The translations under genes were made by a program, and so were the position numbers. Under the pieces are notes generated by a model. The model was not told the origin of the DNA, did not search any database, and worked only from the letters and a program-made list of their open reading frames with translations. DNA of 64,000 nt. Source: Prochlorococcus marinus XMU1406 (GTDB taxonomy: Bacteria; Cyanobacteriota; Cyanobacteriia; PCC-6307; Cyanobiaceae). The stretch lies in contig NZ_JAAORG010000001.1 in NCBI RefSeq assembly GCF_017696055.1, positions 558,001 to 622,000 of the forward strand. Direction: 5' to 3'. This document shows positions 19,383 to 28,477 of the stretch, in pieces (positions within the stretch are counted from its first letter, which is position 1; each line of letters opens with the position of its first letter).

Positions 19383-20441
19383 ATGCAAACCTATGGAAAT
19401 CCAGATACTACCTATGGATGGTGGGCTGGTAATTCAGGTGTAGCGAATCGCTCAGGAAAATTCATTGCTGCTCATGTAGCTCATGCAGGATTAATTGTTT
19501 TCTGGGCGGGTGCATTCACCCTTTTTGAACTTTCACGATTTGACCCAAGCGTCCCAATGGGTCATCAACCTCTAATCGTTCTTCCTCATTTAGCAACTCT
19601 TGGAATAGGGTTCGATGCTAATGGTGTTGCTATGGGAGATACTAAACCTGTTCTAGCGATAGCAATAGTTCACTTAGTCTCTTCTATGGTTTTAGCAGCC
19701 GGGGGACTTTTACATTCTTTACTTCTTCCTGGAAATCTTGAAGATTCTGATATTGCAAGAGCTAGAAAATTCAATATTGAATGGGATAATCCAGACAAAT
19801 TGACATTTATTCTTGGCCACCATTTAATTATTCTTGGTTTCGCAGTTATTGCTTTTGTCGAATGGGCAAGAGTTCATGGAATTTATGATCCAGCTATTGG
19901 TTCTGTAAGACAGGTTGAGTATGAATTAAATTTGGCCAAAATTTGGAATCATCAGACAGACTTTTTGACTATTGATAGTCTTGAAGAAGTAATGGGAGGT
20001 CATGCTTTCCTAGCTTTCGTTGAGATTACTGGTGGTGCTTGGCATATTGCTACTAAGCAAGTTGGTGAATATACCAAATTCAAAGGTAAAGGTCTTCTCT
20101 CCGCAGAAGCTGTTCTCTCATGGTCATTAGCTGGAATAGGCTGGATGGCTATTATTGCAGCCTTCTGGAGTGCAGCTAACACAACAGTTTATCCAACTGA
20201 ATTCTTTGGTGAACCACTTGAATTGAAATTTAGTATTTCTCCATATTGGGTAGATACTGTCGATCTTCCTGATGGTGAGTACACTTCAAGGGCGTGGTTA
20301 GCTAATGTTCATTACTATTTCGGATTCTTCTTTATTCAAGGCCATCTATGGCACGCTTTAAGAGCACTAGGCTTTGACTTCAAGAGAGTTACAAATGCTA
20401 TCAGTAATATTGATAGTGCAACGGTTACTCTTAAAGATTAA
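19383..20441 (+). CDS. pcbA: Divinyl-chlorophyll a/b-binding light-harvesting protein Pcb
   Basis: The main membrane antenna of Prochlorococcus, a CP43/IsiA relative that binds divinyl chlorophylls a and b and surrounds photosystem II (or I). The protein is 352 aa, lacking the large lumenal loop of CP43, as expected for Pcb. Six hydrophobic segments are visible, with paired histidines such as [15 protein letters not shown] near residue 28, [10 protein letters not shown] near 142, [24 protein letters not shown] near 204-227 and [20 protein letters not shown] near 318. It is monocistronic: long upstream region, strong terminator 25 bp after the stop. Start ATG at 19383 ([17 protein letters not shown]), the usual N-terminus. 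Confidence 0.97.
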   Translation: MQTYGNPDTTYGWWAGNSGVANRSGKFIAAHVAHAGLIVFWAGAFTLFELSRFDPSVPMGHQPLIVLPHLATLGIGFDANGVAMGDTKPVLAIAIVHLVSSMVLAAGGLLHSLLLPGNLEDSDIARARKFNIEWDNPDKLTFILGHHLIILGFAVIAFVEWARVHGIYDPAIGSVRQVEYELNLAKIWNHQTDFLTIDSLEEVMGGHAFLAFVEITGGAWHIATKQVGEYTKFKGKGLLSAEAVLSWSLAGIGWMAIIAAFWSAANTTVYPTEFFGEPLELKFSISPYWVDTVDLPDGEYTSRAWLANVHYYFGFFFIQGHLWHALRALGFDFKRVTNAISNIDSATVTLKD

Positions 20442-20465
20442 TTCTTAAATTTAATTACTTATATC

Positions 20466-20495
20466 AAAAGGCTCCTCTTACAGGAGCCTTTTTTA
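20466..20495 (+). terminator. Rho-independent terminator of pcb
   Basis: AAGGCTCCT (20468-20476), a five-base loop CTTAC, then AGGAGCCTT (20482-20490) form a perfect 9-bp stem, extended by two A-T pairs and followed by a T tract. This is the strongest hairpin in the first half of the window and fits a highly expressed single-gene transcript. Confidence 0.9.
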
Positions 20496-20534
20496 TTTGA
20501 AAAATTTTGTTTATTAATTTAGATTTAGAATTAT

Positions 20535-21923
20535 ATGTCTTTGAAATCATTGAATATTTTTTCTTTACAGAATAAAGATATTTTTTCAAATTCTCTTTTA
20601 ATAAGTTTTTTTGGATTGCTAATAATATTTTTTTTGTTGATTTTTGGGAGGAAATTTAAACTAGCTGTACAACTTGAGAGATTTGGCTTACCGATAGCAG
20701 TTATATCAGGAATTTTAGGTATATCTATAGGCCCATTTGGAGCGATACACTTTTTACCAAAAGAAACAATCAATGTTTGGAGTAATTTTCCTACTCCTCT
20801 TTTGTCATTAGTCTTCGCAACTTTAATGATGGGAAGACCTATTCCGAATATAAATGGTTTAGTTAAACCAATTTTTAATCAATTTCTATTAGCTCTTTCC
20901 CTAGGTTTCGGACAGTTTTTTGTTGGCGGTTTGGTTGTTAGATATTTTTTGCCCTCATCTATGGATACAAATCCTCTAATGGGATGTTTAATAGAGGTCG
21001 GTTTTGAAGGCGGTCATGGAGCTGCATCGATAATCGGCGAAAGTTTTAATAAGCTAGGTTTCCCGAATGGTTTAGATCTTGGTTTGGCTATGGCAACAAT
21101 GGGTCTTTTATCCTCTTCAATATTGGGCAGTATATTTATTTTTCTTGGTAGAACTTTAGGTCTTTCAGATACTGAAGAAATTATTGAACAAAAAGATAAT
21201 CCAAAGGAAAAAAATAAGATAGGAATTTTTGCAGATTTAAGAATTTTTTTAATAAATCTTGGATTCGCAGGTTTGGCAATTTCTTTTGGTATTTTGCTCC
21301 TTAAATTTTTAAGGTATATTTCAAGTTCTTTTGGTGAATTTTCAAAGGAAATTATTTTTTCACTACCAGTATTCCCTTTTATCCTTATAGGCTCCCTCCT
21401 TATAAGATATATTTTAGAGAAAACCAAAAATACAGAATTTATTTCAAATATTCTCCAGAGGGAAATTGGTATTTTATCTACAGACTTATTGATTTTTACA
21501 GCTATGGCGAGTTTAGATATTGCAGTTGTTTTTGATAATTGGATACTTATTTTAGTGTTTACTATGTTTGGGTTATTTTGGAATTTAATCTGCATTGCTT
21601 ATTTTGCTTACTTTATTTTTGATGATTATTGGTTTGAAAAAAGTTTGATAGAGTTTGGGAATTCTACAGGTGTGGTAGCTTCTGGGTTACTTCTTTTAAG
21701 GCTTGCGGATCCTAAAAATATTTCTAAGACTTTACCAATTTTTACTTCAAAACAGCTATTTGCTCAGTTAATTCTTTCTGGGGGACTATTTACAGTTCTT
21801 GCACCATTAATGATTTCTAAAATTGGATTAGATTATTGGACAGAAATTTGTGCCCTAATTACGTTCTCAATTCTTTTTATTGCATTGATTTTTAATAAAG
21901 CAGAGATTAAAAAGTTTCAATAA
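20535..21923 (+). CDS. Sodium/glutamate symporter-like transporter (GltS/ESS family)
   Basis: A 462-aa inner-membrane protein with about ten to twelve hydrophobic segments in two halves. Seen: ERFGLPIAVISGILGISIGPFG near residue 53 and LIEVGFEGGHGAASIIGESF near 150, where the GGHG(T/A)A block is the selectivity-loop motif of the GltS family, and in the second half FGNSTGVVASGLLLLRLADP, its inverted partner. A glutamate or related amino-acid substrate is inferred. A central acidic/lysine loop (EEIIEQKDNPKEKNK) joins the halves. It follows the pcb terminator and precedes a small gene by 36 bp. Confidence 0.8.
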   Translation: MSLKSLNIFSLQNKDIFSNSLLISFFGLLIIFFLLIFGRKFKLAVQLERFGLPIAVISGILGISIGPFGAIHFLPKETINVWSNFPTPLLSLVFATLMMGRPIPNINGLVKPIFNQFLLALSLGFGQFFVGGLVVRYFLPSSMDTNPLMGCLIEVGFEGGHGAASIIGESFNKLGFPNGLDLGLAMATMGLLSSSILGSIFIFLGRTLGLSDTEEIIEQKDNPKEKNKIGIFADLRIFLINLGFAGLAISFGILLLKFLRYISSSFGEFSKEIIFSLPVFPFILIGSLLIRYILEKTKNTEFISNILQREIGILSTDLLIFTAMASLDIAVVFDNWILILVFTMFGLFWNLICIAYFAYFIFDDYWFEKSLIEFGNSTGVVASGLLLLRLADPKNISKTLPIFTSKQLFAQLILSGGLFTVLAPLMISKIGLDYWTEICALITFSILFIALIFNKAEIKKFQ

Positions 21924-21959
21924 TAACCCTAGAATGGTTTTAGGTTTAATTTTATTTTA

Positions 21960-22217
21960 ATGTCATTTACTCCCTACGATATTCCACCTCAAGAAAATAA
22001 AGGGAAGTGGTTTAGGAGTCATTTACTTGGAAGGGAAATCGAACTTGGTGAATTGTATAGTCTTGGATCAAATGATTTAGATTTGCTTATGGCGGAGACT
22101 GCAGAAATCAGAAGCGATCTTGAGTTTAAGGAAAAAAATATAGGAAAATTTAGGACTGCAGGATATTTTTTGGAGTTAGCAAGAATAATTGAGAAAAGGA
22201 AGTTGTTGGAAAGTTAA
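21960..22217 (+). CDS. Conserved cyanobacterial hypothetical protein, 85 aa
   Basis: Function unknown. The sequence MSFTPYDIPPQENKGKWFRSHLLGREIELGELYSLG... is soluble, with two helical blocks (SNDLDLLMAETAEIRSDLEFKEK and TAGYFLELARIIEKRKLLE) and no signal peptide. Proteins that begin in this way occur in marine Synechococcus and Prochlorococcus as I recall, but I know of no role. It lies 36 bp after the transporter gene on the same strand and overlaps the convergent GST stop by 4 bp. Confidence 0.65.
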   Translation: MSFTPYDIPPQENKGKWFRSHLLGREIELGELYSLGSNDLDLLMAETAEIRSDLEFKEKNIGKFRTAGYFLELARIIEKRKLLES

Positions 22218-22873
22218 TTAGATGGAAAATAATTCTTTCTAGAGGATGGTACCCATAATTCGTATTTATACATTAAAGATTTAAATTCTCTATTTTTCTC
22301 AAACGAATCTAACCAGTTTTTTATTGAGGGCTCGAAATAATTTGTTCTTTTTTGACTTTCACAAGCGATTCTAAATTGTCTTACAAAAGGCCAAATAGAC
22401 CAATCAGCGATTGTGGGTCTATCTCCAAAAAAGTATTTGTTTTGTGCAAGTAGTTCGTTCCATCTTTTTATAAATTTATTCGCCTTCCTGAAATGAAATT
22501 CTTCATTACTATTCTGATATCTCGTGGCATATTTAAATCGATCTAAGTGATATTTGAATTCTTTATCGTTTTCATTAATTATTTCAAAAATATCTTTCTT
22601 TTTATTATCAGGGAAATAAATTAATTTAATGTTTTCCTTTTTAGACTCTGAGAGTGCCCATAAGATGATTTCAAGACTTTCTTCAATAACTTCACTATTT
22701 TTTTTTATAAGTATTGGAACCGTTTTTGTCCTAGATTTATTAAGAAAATCTAGAGGTTTATTTTTTAAATCAATTTCTCTTATTTCTACTTTTATTTCAC
22801 AAATTAACAGGGCCCATCTTGCACGAATTGCATATGGACATCTTCGAAATGAATATAAAATATCGTTTTTCAT
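22214..22873 (-). CDS. Glutathione S-transferase-like protein
   Basis: A 219-aa two-domain protein. Residues 1-75 form a thioredoxin-like fold with YSFRRCPYAIRARWALLIC (Cys12-Pro-Tyr, as in omega/beta GSTs), ID-L-K-N-K-P-L and KTVPILIKK containing the conserved cis-Pro, then a helical C-terminal domain with FFGDRPTIADWSIWPFVRQF, the N-capping/hydrophobic staple motif of GSTs. The usual SNAIL-like Glu-Ser pair appears as VIEESLEI. Substrate unknown; detoxification or thiol repair is inferred from family. Confidence 0.82.
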   Translation of the reverse strand: MKNDILYSFRRCPYAIRARWALLICEIKVEIREIDLKNKPLDFLNKSRTKTVPILIKKNSEVIEESLEIILWALSESKKENIKLIYFPDNKKKDIFEIINENDKEFKYHLDRFKYATRYQNSNEEFHFRKANKFIKRWNELLAQNKYFFGDRPTIADWSIWPFVRQFRIACESQKRTNYFEPSIKNWLDSFEKNREFKSLMYKYELWVPSSRKNYFPSN

Positions 22874-22947
22874 ATTGTAAAAACTTTTAATTTCCCTAAA
22901 TCTTTTAGTATTATCTAAGTAGGAACAGTATTAATTTTACAACGCAA

Positions 22948-23490
22948 ATGTCGGGATATGTTTACCTTATAAGAGTAGGTGACCTTTATAGGATTGGGAA
23001 AACGGGTAATCTTGAAAAGAAAATTAAGAAAATAAAGCCAGATGAATTGTTAACATCAATAATGACTAAGGAGCCAGAAACTCTTGAAGCAAGATTACTA
23101 AGAAAATATAAGTCGCAAAGAATTCCTGAAACTGGTTATTTAAAGCTTTCTAAAAGACAAATTAGAGAATGTAAAAAGCAATTTGAATTAAAGGGTAGCT
23201 TACCTCACACTTTAGATGCAGAAGTTTCCATAACTCTATTTGCATCTTTTTTATTGTTTTCATTAAGTTCCTTTATTTTTAATTATTTAAATTTTGGATT
23301 TCTAAAAGCTATATCTTATTCTTTTGGAATGGCATCTCTACCAATGGTTGTATTGTTTATTACAGGTAGTTTTGGTGGATACTTTTCTGAAGATTTATCT
23401 CTTTTTTCTTTGTTAACTAATCGAATAAAAGGTTTATTTATAGCAATTGCAATGCTTTCAATGGCTTACTTAATTTTCAATTTAGGTTAA
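22948..23490 (+). CDS. GIY-YIG-like domain fused to a two- or three-pass membrane domain
   Basis: A 180-aa protein. Residues 2-75 look like a minimal GIY-YIG/T5orf172 (MUG113) fold: YVYLIRVGDLYRIGKTGN contains the Y-Y...G-I/R-G-K core, and TKEPETLEARLLRKYKSQR resembles the helix that carries the catalytic Glu of such nucleases; RIPETGYLKLS follows. From about 90 to the end are hydrophobic stretches (LFASFLLFSLSSFIF, MASLPMVVLFITGSFGGYF, GLFIAIAMLSMAYLIFNL). The combination of a nuclease-like domain with a membrane anchor is unusual; nuclease activity is not demonstrated. Divergent from the GST gene, convergent with the SDR gene (4-bp overlap). Confidence 0.65.
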   Translation: MSGYVYLIRVGDLYRIGKTGNLEKKIKKIKPDELLTSIMTKEPETLEARLLRKYKSQRIPETGYLKLSKRQIRECKKQFELKGSLPHTLDAEVSITLFASFLLFSLSSFIFNYLNFGFLKAISYSFGMASLPMVVLFITGSFGGYFSEDLSLFSLLTNRIKGLFIAIAMLSMAYLIFNLG

Positions 23491-24194
23491 ATTTCATAAT
23501 TACAATTTAAGGCAATTTCAAATGGAACTGATTGGGTAGGTAACTTTAGAATAGTTGAGCATATTTCAGCAATATCTTCAGGCTGTGTCATGCTTGATTT
23601 GTCTAGGGAAGAGATATTTTGGGCCATTTCTGTATTAACCCAACTTGGGCAAATTGCTGAAATCCTTATATTTTCATCCCAACCTTTATTTTTCATTGTT
23701 TGGCATAATCCCATCAAAGCAAATTTTGAAGAAGAATAAGCGGCTAAATCCCCTTTGGATCTTTTCCCACTCATTGAAACTAAAACAATAATTCTTCCTC
23801 TACCTGAGGCAGATAAGTGTTCCCAAGAAAGCCTACATAAATTCCAAATTGCCAAAAAGTTGATATTGAGTGTATTTAAAATATCTTCTTCATCTCCATC
23901 TTTGAATAAGAAAGGAACCTTCGATAATACTCCAGAACAATTTATTACTGAATCAAAACCTCCAAATTTATCGACAGTGTTTTTTATCCAATTTTCGGCT
24001 GTAATTTTTTTTAATGCTTCATAGTGGTTGATTATTATTCTCCCTTCAGGCCATTTATTTGGATCAATAGAGCTTCCTTTTAATGATTCTAAATCTCTTA
24101 TGCCAACACTAATTCTATTTCCTTCTTTTAATTCTCTATGTGCAATGTTGAGGCCAATACCTCTATTAGCTCCACTTATCAATATGGTTCTCAT
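23487..24194 (-). CDS. Short-chain dehydrogenase/reductase
   Basis: A classical SDR of 235 aa with the cofactor motif SGANRGIG near residues 7-14, NCSG near 85 in the place of NNAG, the catalytic Ser in VSMSG near 141, and YSSSK (Tyr-x-x-x-Lys) near 153-157. The substrate is unknown. The ISAICPSWVNTEM segment is the normal loop after the active site. It lies 7 bp downstream of the lycopene cyclase gene on the same strand, so the two are likely co-transcribed; a link to carotenoid or isoprenoid redox is possible but not shown. Confidence 0.85.
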   Translation of the reverse strand: MRTILISGANRGIGLNIAHRELKEGNRISVGIRDLESLKGSSIDPNKWPEGRIIINHYEALKKITAENWIKNTVDKFGGFDSVINCSGVLSKVPFLFKDGDEEDILNTLNINFLAIWNLCRLSWEHLSASGRGRIIVLVSMSGKRSKGDLAAYSSSKFALMGLCQTMKNKGWDENIRISAICPSWVNTEMAQNISSLDKSSMTQPEDIAEICSTILKLPTQSVPFEIALNCNYEI

Positions 24195-24201
24195 TCTTAA
24201 A

Positions 24202-25485
24202 CTATATATTTGGAAATATTATCCTAAGTAACATTTTAAATTCTCTACCATGCATAATCATCAGACCTTTCTTAACACTCCATGGAGCCTTTATAAACAT
24301 AATGCACATCGCATACACAATCTCTCTTAAGGAAAGAGTATCAGTTAGAAAACCATACCATTGATTTTTAGGTAATTGGAAAAAACTGCCAAAAAATTCT
24401 CTCAATAGTTTTTCGTCAAACCTCATGAGTTTTTCTAACCCAAATTGGTAAAGTGATTTCTTTCTAATTAATTCTTTTGACCATAAAGTTTCCCAACCTT
24501 TTCTTGCAATGTGATAGGTGCTAAGATTTTTGTTTTTAATAGCTTCTGATACTGCTTTTGCTACAAGTGGAGCTCTTCTTAAAAGATTACCAATTAAGTA
24601 TCCTGATGCGGGATGTACCATTGAAGCAGCACCACCATATCCAAGTATTTGTTGTTTGAAATCTGGGATTGGCATATTCATAGGAAGAAATAAGCCAAGT
24701 TCTTCATGTTGCATGCTTGTGATTGATATATTTCGATAAGAAAGCCTCTTCTCAAGTCTCTTTTTTAAATTTTCCATTGTTAGAGGATTTACTAAACCAA
24801 GAGATGTCTCTTCAAGAAAATATTTCCCATCCCCCATATCCATGGCATAAAGAAAAGTAGGCGGTTCTTTTTTTTGCTCATCGTTAAGATGGTCATTTCT
24901 ATAGTCCATTAATACAAACTGCCCTTTCTTAAGTGGAGGTTTACTAAAATTACCTACTATTCCATAACAAGTTTGGACTGCTAAAGGACCACAAGATTTT
25001 AATTTAAGAAAAATAGGATCATATCCTGTTGCATCTACTACTAATCTTGCAGAGTAAGTTTTACCATCTTTTGTCGTTACTGTACTTTTGTATTTTTCAA
25101 AATGTATTTTGTTTGCAAAGCCTTGATGCCATTTAATAAGAGACTTATTGCATTCATTAAACCAATAATTATGGAGTTTCTTCTTATCAAATAGTCCATA
25201 ATCTAGTGAATGTTCCGTGGCTTTATTCTCGTCGTCCTGTTCTTCTAAAGCTCCATGCCCAAAAAAACTTACAGTATTCTTCCATCTATATTCAAGTAAA
25301 TCCTGAAGCCCGAGTTGGTCAACTTCTTTTCCCCAAATGCCATATGTGTTTGGCCAAGGTTCATCTGGTCCATTTGGAGAAAGTACTTCAACATTTAATT
25401 TTTCCTTTCCTAAAGCTGAGGCAATCGCCATACCTGCAGGCCCTGCACCCAAAACAAGAACATCTGGCATATTTTCTTTTGACAT
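24202..25485 (-). CDS. crtL-e: Lycopene cyclase (CrtL type, probably the epsilon cyclase)
   Basis: A flavoprotein that closes the ends of lycopene. At 427 aa it has CrtL length. Seen: the Rossmann motif VLVLGAGPAGMAIASALG at 10-27, NTYGIWGKEVDQLGL near 46, and the cyclase signature GYGGAASMVHPASGYLIGNLLRRAP near 290. In Prochlorococcus MED4 two CrtL genes are known, a beta cyclase and an unusual epsilon cyclase that makes both ring types and so alpha-carotene; from memory the epsilon gene lies a few genes from pcb, as here. The beta versus epsilon call is therefore based on context rather than on residues. First gene of a two-gene minus-strand run with the SDR. Confidence 0.82.
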   Translation of the reverse strand: MSKENMPDVLVLGAGPAGMAIASALGKEKLNVEVLSPNGPDEPWPNTYGIWGKEVDQLGLQDLLEYRWKNTVSFFGHGALEEQDDENKATEHSLDYGLFDKKKLHNYWFNECNKSLIKWHQGFANKIHFEKYKSTVTTKDGKTYSARLVVDATGYDPIFLKLKSCGPLAVQTCYGIVGNFSKPPLKKGQFVLMDYRNDHLNDEQKKEPPTFLYAMDMGDGKYFLEETSLGLVNPLTMENLKKRLEKRLSYRNISITSMQHEELGLFLPMNMPIPDFKQQILGYGGAASMVHPASGYLIGNLLRRAPLVAKAVSEAIKNKNLSTYHIARKGWETLWSKELIRKKSLYQFGLEKLMRFDEKLLREFFGSFFQLPKNQWYGFLTDTLSLREIVYAMCIMFIKAPWSVKKGLMIMHGREFKMLLRIIFPNI

Positions 25486-25709
25486 TAAATGTAAATCTTA
25501 TGATTAAGGAAATTTATGGGACAAATTATTACTTCTGCACTTAGGATTATATATTTCATCCAATACTTGTAATGAGAGTAGATTAATAATAATCAAATTA
25601 CTCAATTACTAGTGACTAAGTTTTCAGTGTTTTAACAATAATTTATAAGATTACAAAATAAAAAATACTTATAAATTTTCTATTATAAAAAAAATATATA
25701 GCAAGTTAA

Positions 25710-26711
25710 ATGATTAAAAATAAAAATACTTTAATTACTGGAGGTAATTCAGGCATAGGGCTTTTTGCCATCATTAATTTACTAAAGATGAAAAATAATT
25801 TATACGTTGTAATAAAATCTGAATTAAGAAAGAAAGAATTTCTCAAAACAATTGAGAAATATTTTGATAAAAATTACTTTAGTAAATATTTAAATATTAT
25901 TGAAAATTGTGATCTTTCAAATCTAGAGAATATTAAAAAAATTAAAGATTACTTTATTAGTAAAAAGATTTTCTTAGATGTTGTTGTTTTAAATGCAGGA
26001 TTGCAATATACGGGTTCTTTTTACCCTAAAGTATCAAAACAAGGCATAGAACTAACTTTTGCAGTTAATCATCTTGCACATTTTTATTTAGTGAATATCT
26101 TAAAAGATTTAATTAGAGATCAAGAAGAATCTAGAATCATTATTACATCATCAGATGTGCACGATCCCAAAAGTTCAGGTGGCAATATAGGAAAGAAAGC
26201 GGGACTTAATAACCTAGTTGATTTCAGAAAAAAAGTAACTGGGCAATTTTTAAATTTTAATGCTGATGAAGCTTATAAAAATAGTAAGTTATGTAATATT
26301 TTGTTTGCTAAAGAACTTGAAAAAAAATTAAAAATTTCCTCTAGTAAAATTTCTGTAATTACTTGGGCTCCTGGTCTAGTAATACCAAATGATGATTCCG
26401 GTTTTTTTAGATATAGTAAACGTTTTAATCTCTTTGGGTATTTGATCTTTTCTAAAGCTGCAAAAAATATTTTAGGAATTTCTGAAAGTATAGAAAATGC
26501 TGGTAAGATTCTTTCTGAAATTGTTTTTGATTCAAATTTAAATAATATTGGTTACGTTCATTTAAGTAATAAACTTATATCTTTTAAAAAACATAAATTA
26601 GTTGAAAGTAAGGTTAGTGATGAGGCTAATAATTCTGAGTTGGCTTCAAAACTCTGGATTTTTAGTGAAGAGATTTGTAGATTATTTGGCTTTGTTACTT
26701 TCAATATTTAA
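25710..26711 (+). CDS. SDR related to light-dependent protochlorophyllide reductase
   Basis: A 333-aa SDR. Seen: TGGNSGIGLFAI near residues 10-21, VVLNAGLQYTG near 91-101, the active site SDVHDPKSSG with NADEAYKNSKLCN (Tyr-x-x-x-Lys) near 190-196, and a long C-terminus. The YKNSKLCN block resembles YKDSKVCN of light-dependent POR, and the protein length also fits, but the N-terminus has extra insertions and POR itself is normally more conserved. It may be a POR-like paralogue with another substrate, and I do not call it POR. Upstream is a 224-bp AT-rich spacer; it overlaps the convergent mscS gene by 30 bp. Confidence 0.72.
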   Translation: MIKNKNTLITGGNSGIGLFAIINLLKMKNNLYVVIKSELRKKEFLKTIEKYFDKNYFSKYLNIIENCDLSNLENIKKIKDYFISKKIFLDVVVLNAGLQYTGSFYPKVSKQGIELTFAVNHLAHFYLVNILKDLIRDQEESRIIITSSDVHDPKSSGGNIGKKAGLNNLVDFRKKVTGQFLNFNADEAYKNSKLCNILFAKELEKKLKISSSKISVITWAPGLVIPNDDSGFFRYSKRFNLFGYLIFSKAAKNILGISESIENAGKILSEIVFDSNLNNIGYVHLSNKLISFKKHKLVESKVSDEANNSELASKLWIFSEEICRLFGFVTFNI

Positions 26712-27719
26712 GGTTTGTGTTGGGAAAGCAAACTCTATATTATTAACCGCAAATTCCTCAATAATTCTTAGATTTATAGATTGTTGTGCTTCCATTGCAG
26801 CGAGATAATTATTTGTTGGGATGTAATAAACAAGTTCGAAATTAAGACTGAAGTCGCCGAAATCTGTGAAATGACATCTATCAAAAGACGCATCTTTTGT
26901 CTCTTCAACTATTTTTTTAATTATTATTGGAATCAATTTCATAAGTTCTGGAGAGGTTTCATAAACAACTCCCAATTTATGCACCAACCTCCTCTTTTCC
27001 ATTTGTGCGTAATTTGAAATTATTCCATTTGTTAGGGCGCTGTTGCTCATTACTATTACTTCTCCATTAATACTTCTTATCCTTGAGGATCGTACTCCCA
27101 CTCTCTCAACCATTCCAAGGACTCCATCAGATTTTATAAACTCACCTTTTTGAAAAGGTTTATCAAGCAAAATTGTTATATATTCAAAAAACTCCTGAAC
27201 TGGATCTTTCAAAGCTAATCCTGCTCCAATACCTCCTGCACTTAGTAAAGCCCAAATAGCAGTCATTTGAACACCTATATTTTGTAAGAAAAATATTGAG
27301 CCAATAGTCCATGTTAATGCCTTTATCAATGGAGTTAGTGAAGATACCATTGAACTAATTGAGGAATCATTAATTTTCGAGGTGGATTCAGTTAAAGATC
27401 TTATTAAAACTTTGTTGAGAGCTTTTATGATGATTATTAATATAAATAATTTCAAAATATTCAATAAGACAGAGATAAAAGTTATTTCATCAGTAAAAAA
27501 ATAGTCAATTGAAAAATAAAATGAGAGGAGGAAACCTATAGGTTTTATAATTCCAGAGATCACCTCAAAAATAAAATCATCGAAATTGGTTTTTGTTCTT
27601 TTGGAAATCTTTTTAAAAAATATTTTTGAAATTTTAGAAATTATTATCGACAATAAAGTTCCAATAAAAAAAATTGATATTGCCAGAAGGAAGTTTTCAG
27701 TAACTAATTTCATATTCAA
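26682..27719 (-). CDS. MscS-family mechanosensitive ion channel
   Basis: A small-conductance-type channel that opens on osmotic down-shock. The protein is 345 aa with about five hydrophobic segments, more than the three of E. coli MscS. Seen: the pore-lining helix and following loop SAGGIGAGLALKDPVQEFFEYITILLD near residue 160, the beta domain KGEFIKSDGVLGMVERVGVRSSRIR with the conserved VxxI/VxxRxTxIR form, and MSNSALTNGIISNYAQ. The C-terminal alpha/beta domain ends with FAVNNIEFAFPTQTL. Start at 27719 in the inner-membrane N-terminus MNMKLVTENFLLAIS. Confidence 0.88.
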   Translation of the reverse strand: MNMKLVTENFLLAISIFFIGTLLSIIISKISKIFFKKISKRTKTNFDDFIFEVISGIIKPIGFLLSFYFSIDYFFTDEITFISVLLNILKLFILIIIIKALNKVLIRSLTESTSKINDSSISSMVSSLTPLIKALTWTIGSIFFLQNIGVQMTAIWALLSAGGIGAGLALKDPVQEFFEYITILLDKPFQKGEFIKSDGVLGMVERVGVRSSRIRSINGEVIVMSNSALTNGIISNYAQMEKRRLVHKLGVVYETSPELMKLIPIIIKKIVEETKDASFDRCHFTDFGDFSLNFELVYYIPTNNYLAAMEAQQSINLRIIEEFAVNNIEFAFPTQTLNIESNKAK

Positions 27720-27791
27720 ATAAACCCTAAAAATTAATCTTTAATAAGATTTTAAATTATCTATAAACAACAAACCAGTATTTATTTTTCT

Positions 27792-28361
27792 TTAACTCAT
27801 TATTATATTTCTAATTTCTTTAAATTCTTTTCTATCCGCAGTTTTGCATAATTCAAAAATTATTGATTCAGTTGTTGTTAAGATCGCCCCACTCTGAGTC
27901 ATTCTTTGTAATGCTATTTCATGATCTAACCTATTTCGACTTCCCATGGCATCTGATATGAGAACAACTTCAAATCCTTTGCGTAAACAATCTAAGACTG
28001 TTTGTTGAATACAAATATGCGTTTCGATCCCACAAACTATCAAATTAGTAATTTTCTTATCTTTAAGTTCTTTTAAAAATTCTTCTAATTTAGCTAGGCT
28101 GAATTCCATTTTTTCAAATTTTCTTAATCCTGCTACGGGTGATAATTCAGGTATCGTTACCCCCAATTTGAGTGGGTTCTGTTCAGATATAAATATGTTC
28201 TCGTCTAAAATTTGGTAAGCATCTATTAGCTTTTTGATGTTTTTGATTATTGAATCCTTTTTAAAAATTGGTCTTATTATTTTTTCCTGAATATCAATAA
28301 TCAGCAAGGCATTTACTTTCGATGATAATTTATCAGAAGAGATTTTTTGATCATTCATCAT
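27792..28361 (-). CDS. Isochorismatase-family cysteine hydrolase (nicotinamidase-like)
   Basis: A 189-aa cysteine hydrolase. The triad is visible: Asp23 in LLIIDIQEKI, Lys84 in KFEKMEFS and Cys117 in VCGIETHICIQQT, with the cis-peptide region before it. The family includes nicotinamidases, isochorismatases and N-carbamoylsarcosine amidases; the short sequence and the GIETHIC context are nearer the YcaC/nicotinamidase-like branch, but the substrate cannot be chosen from sequence. Start is ATG at 28361, divergent from the Fur gene with a 116-bp spacer when the shorter Fur start is used. Confidence 0.82.
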   Translation of the reverse strand: MMNDQKISSDKLSSKVNALLIIDIQEKIIRPIFKKDSIIKNIKKLIDAYQILDENIFISEQNPLKLGVTIPELSPVAGLRKFEKMEFSLAKLEEFLKELKDKKITNLIVCGIETHICIQQTVLDCLRKGFEVVLISDAMGSRNRLDHEIALQRMTQSGAILTTTESIIFELCKTADRKEFKEIRNIIMS

Positions 28362-28477
28362 TTACATATAAAGATACAATTAAAATAATATTTAGAAGAA
28401 CTTTAGTAAACATTTTAAATCAAAAAGTTGTTTTACTCTCATCTAGAGTTATTATTGAGAATAGCCAAAGGTTAATT

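Noticed and set aside
20000-20182. Antisense frame inside pcb
   Set aside because: A shadow of the pcb coding sequence with no start context or composition of a real gene.
28322-28477. Longer N-terminus for Fur
   Set aside because: The extension does not resemble Fur proteins and would overlap the divergent hydrolase gene; TTG at 28478 gives normal length.
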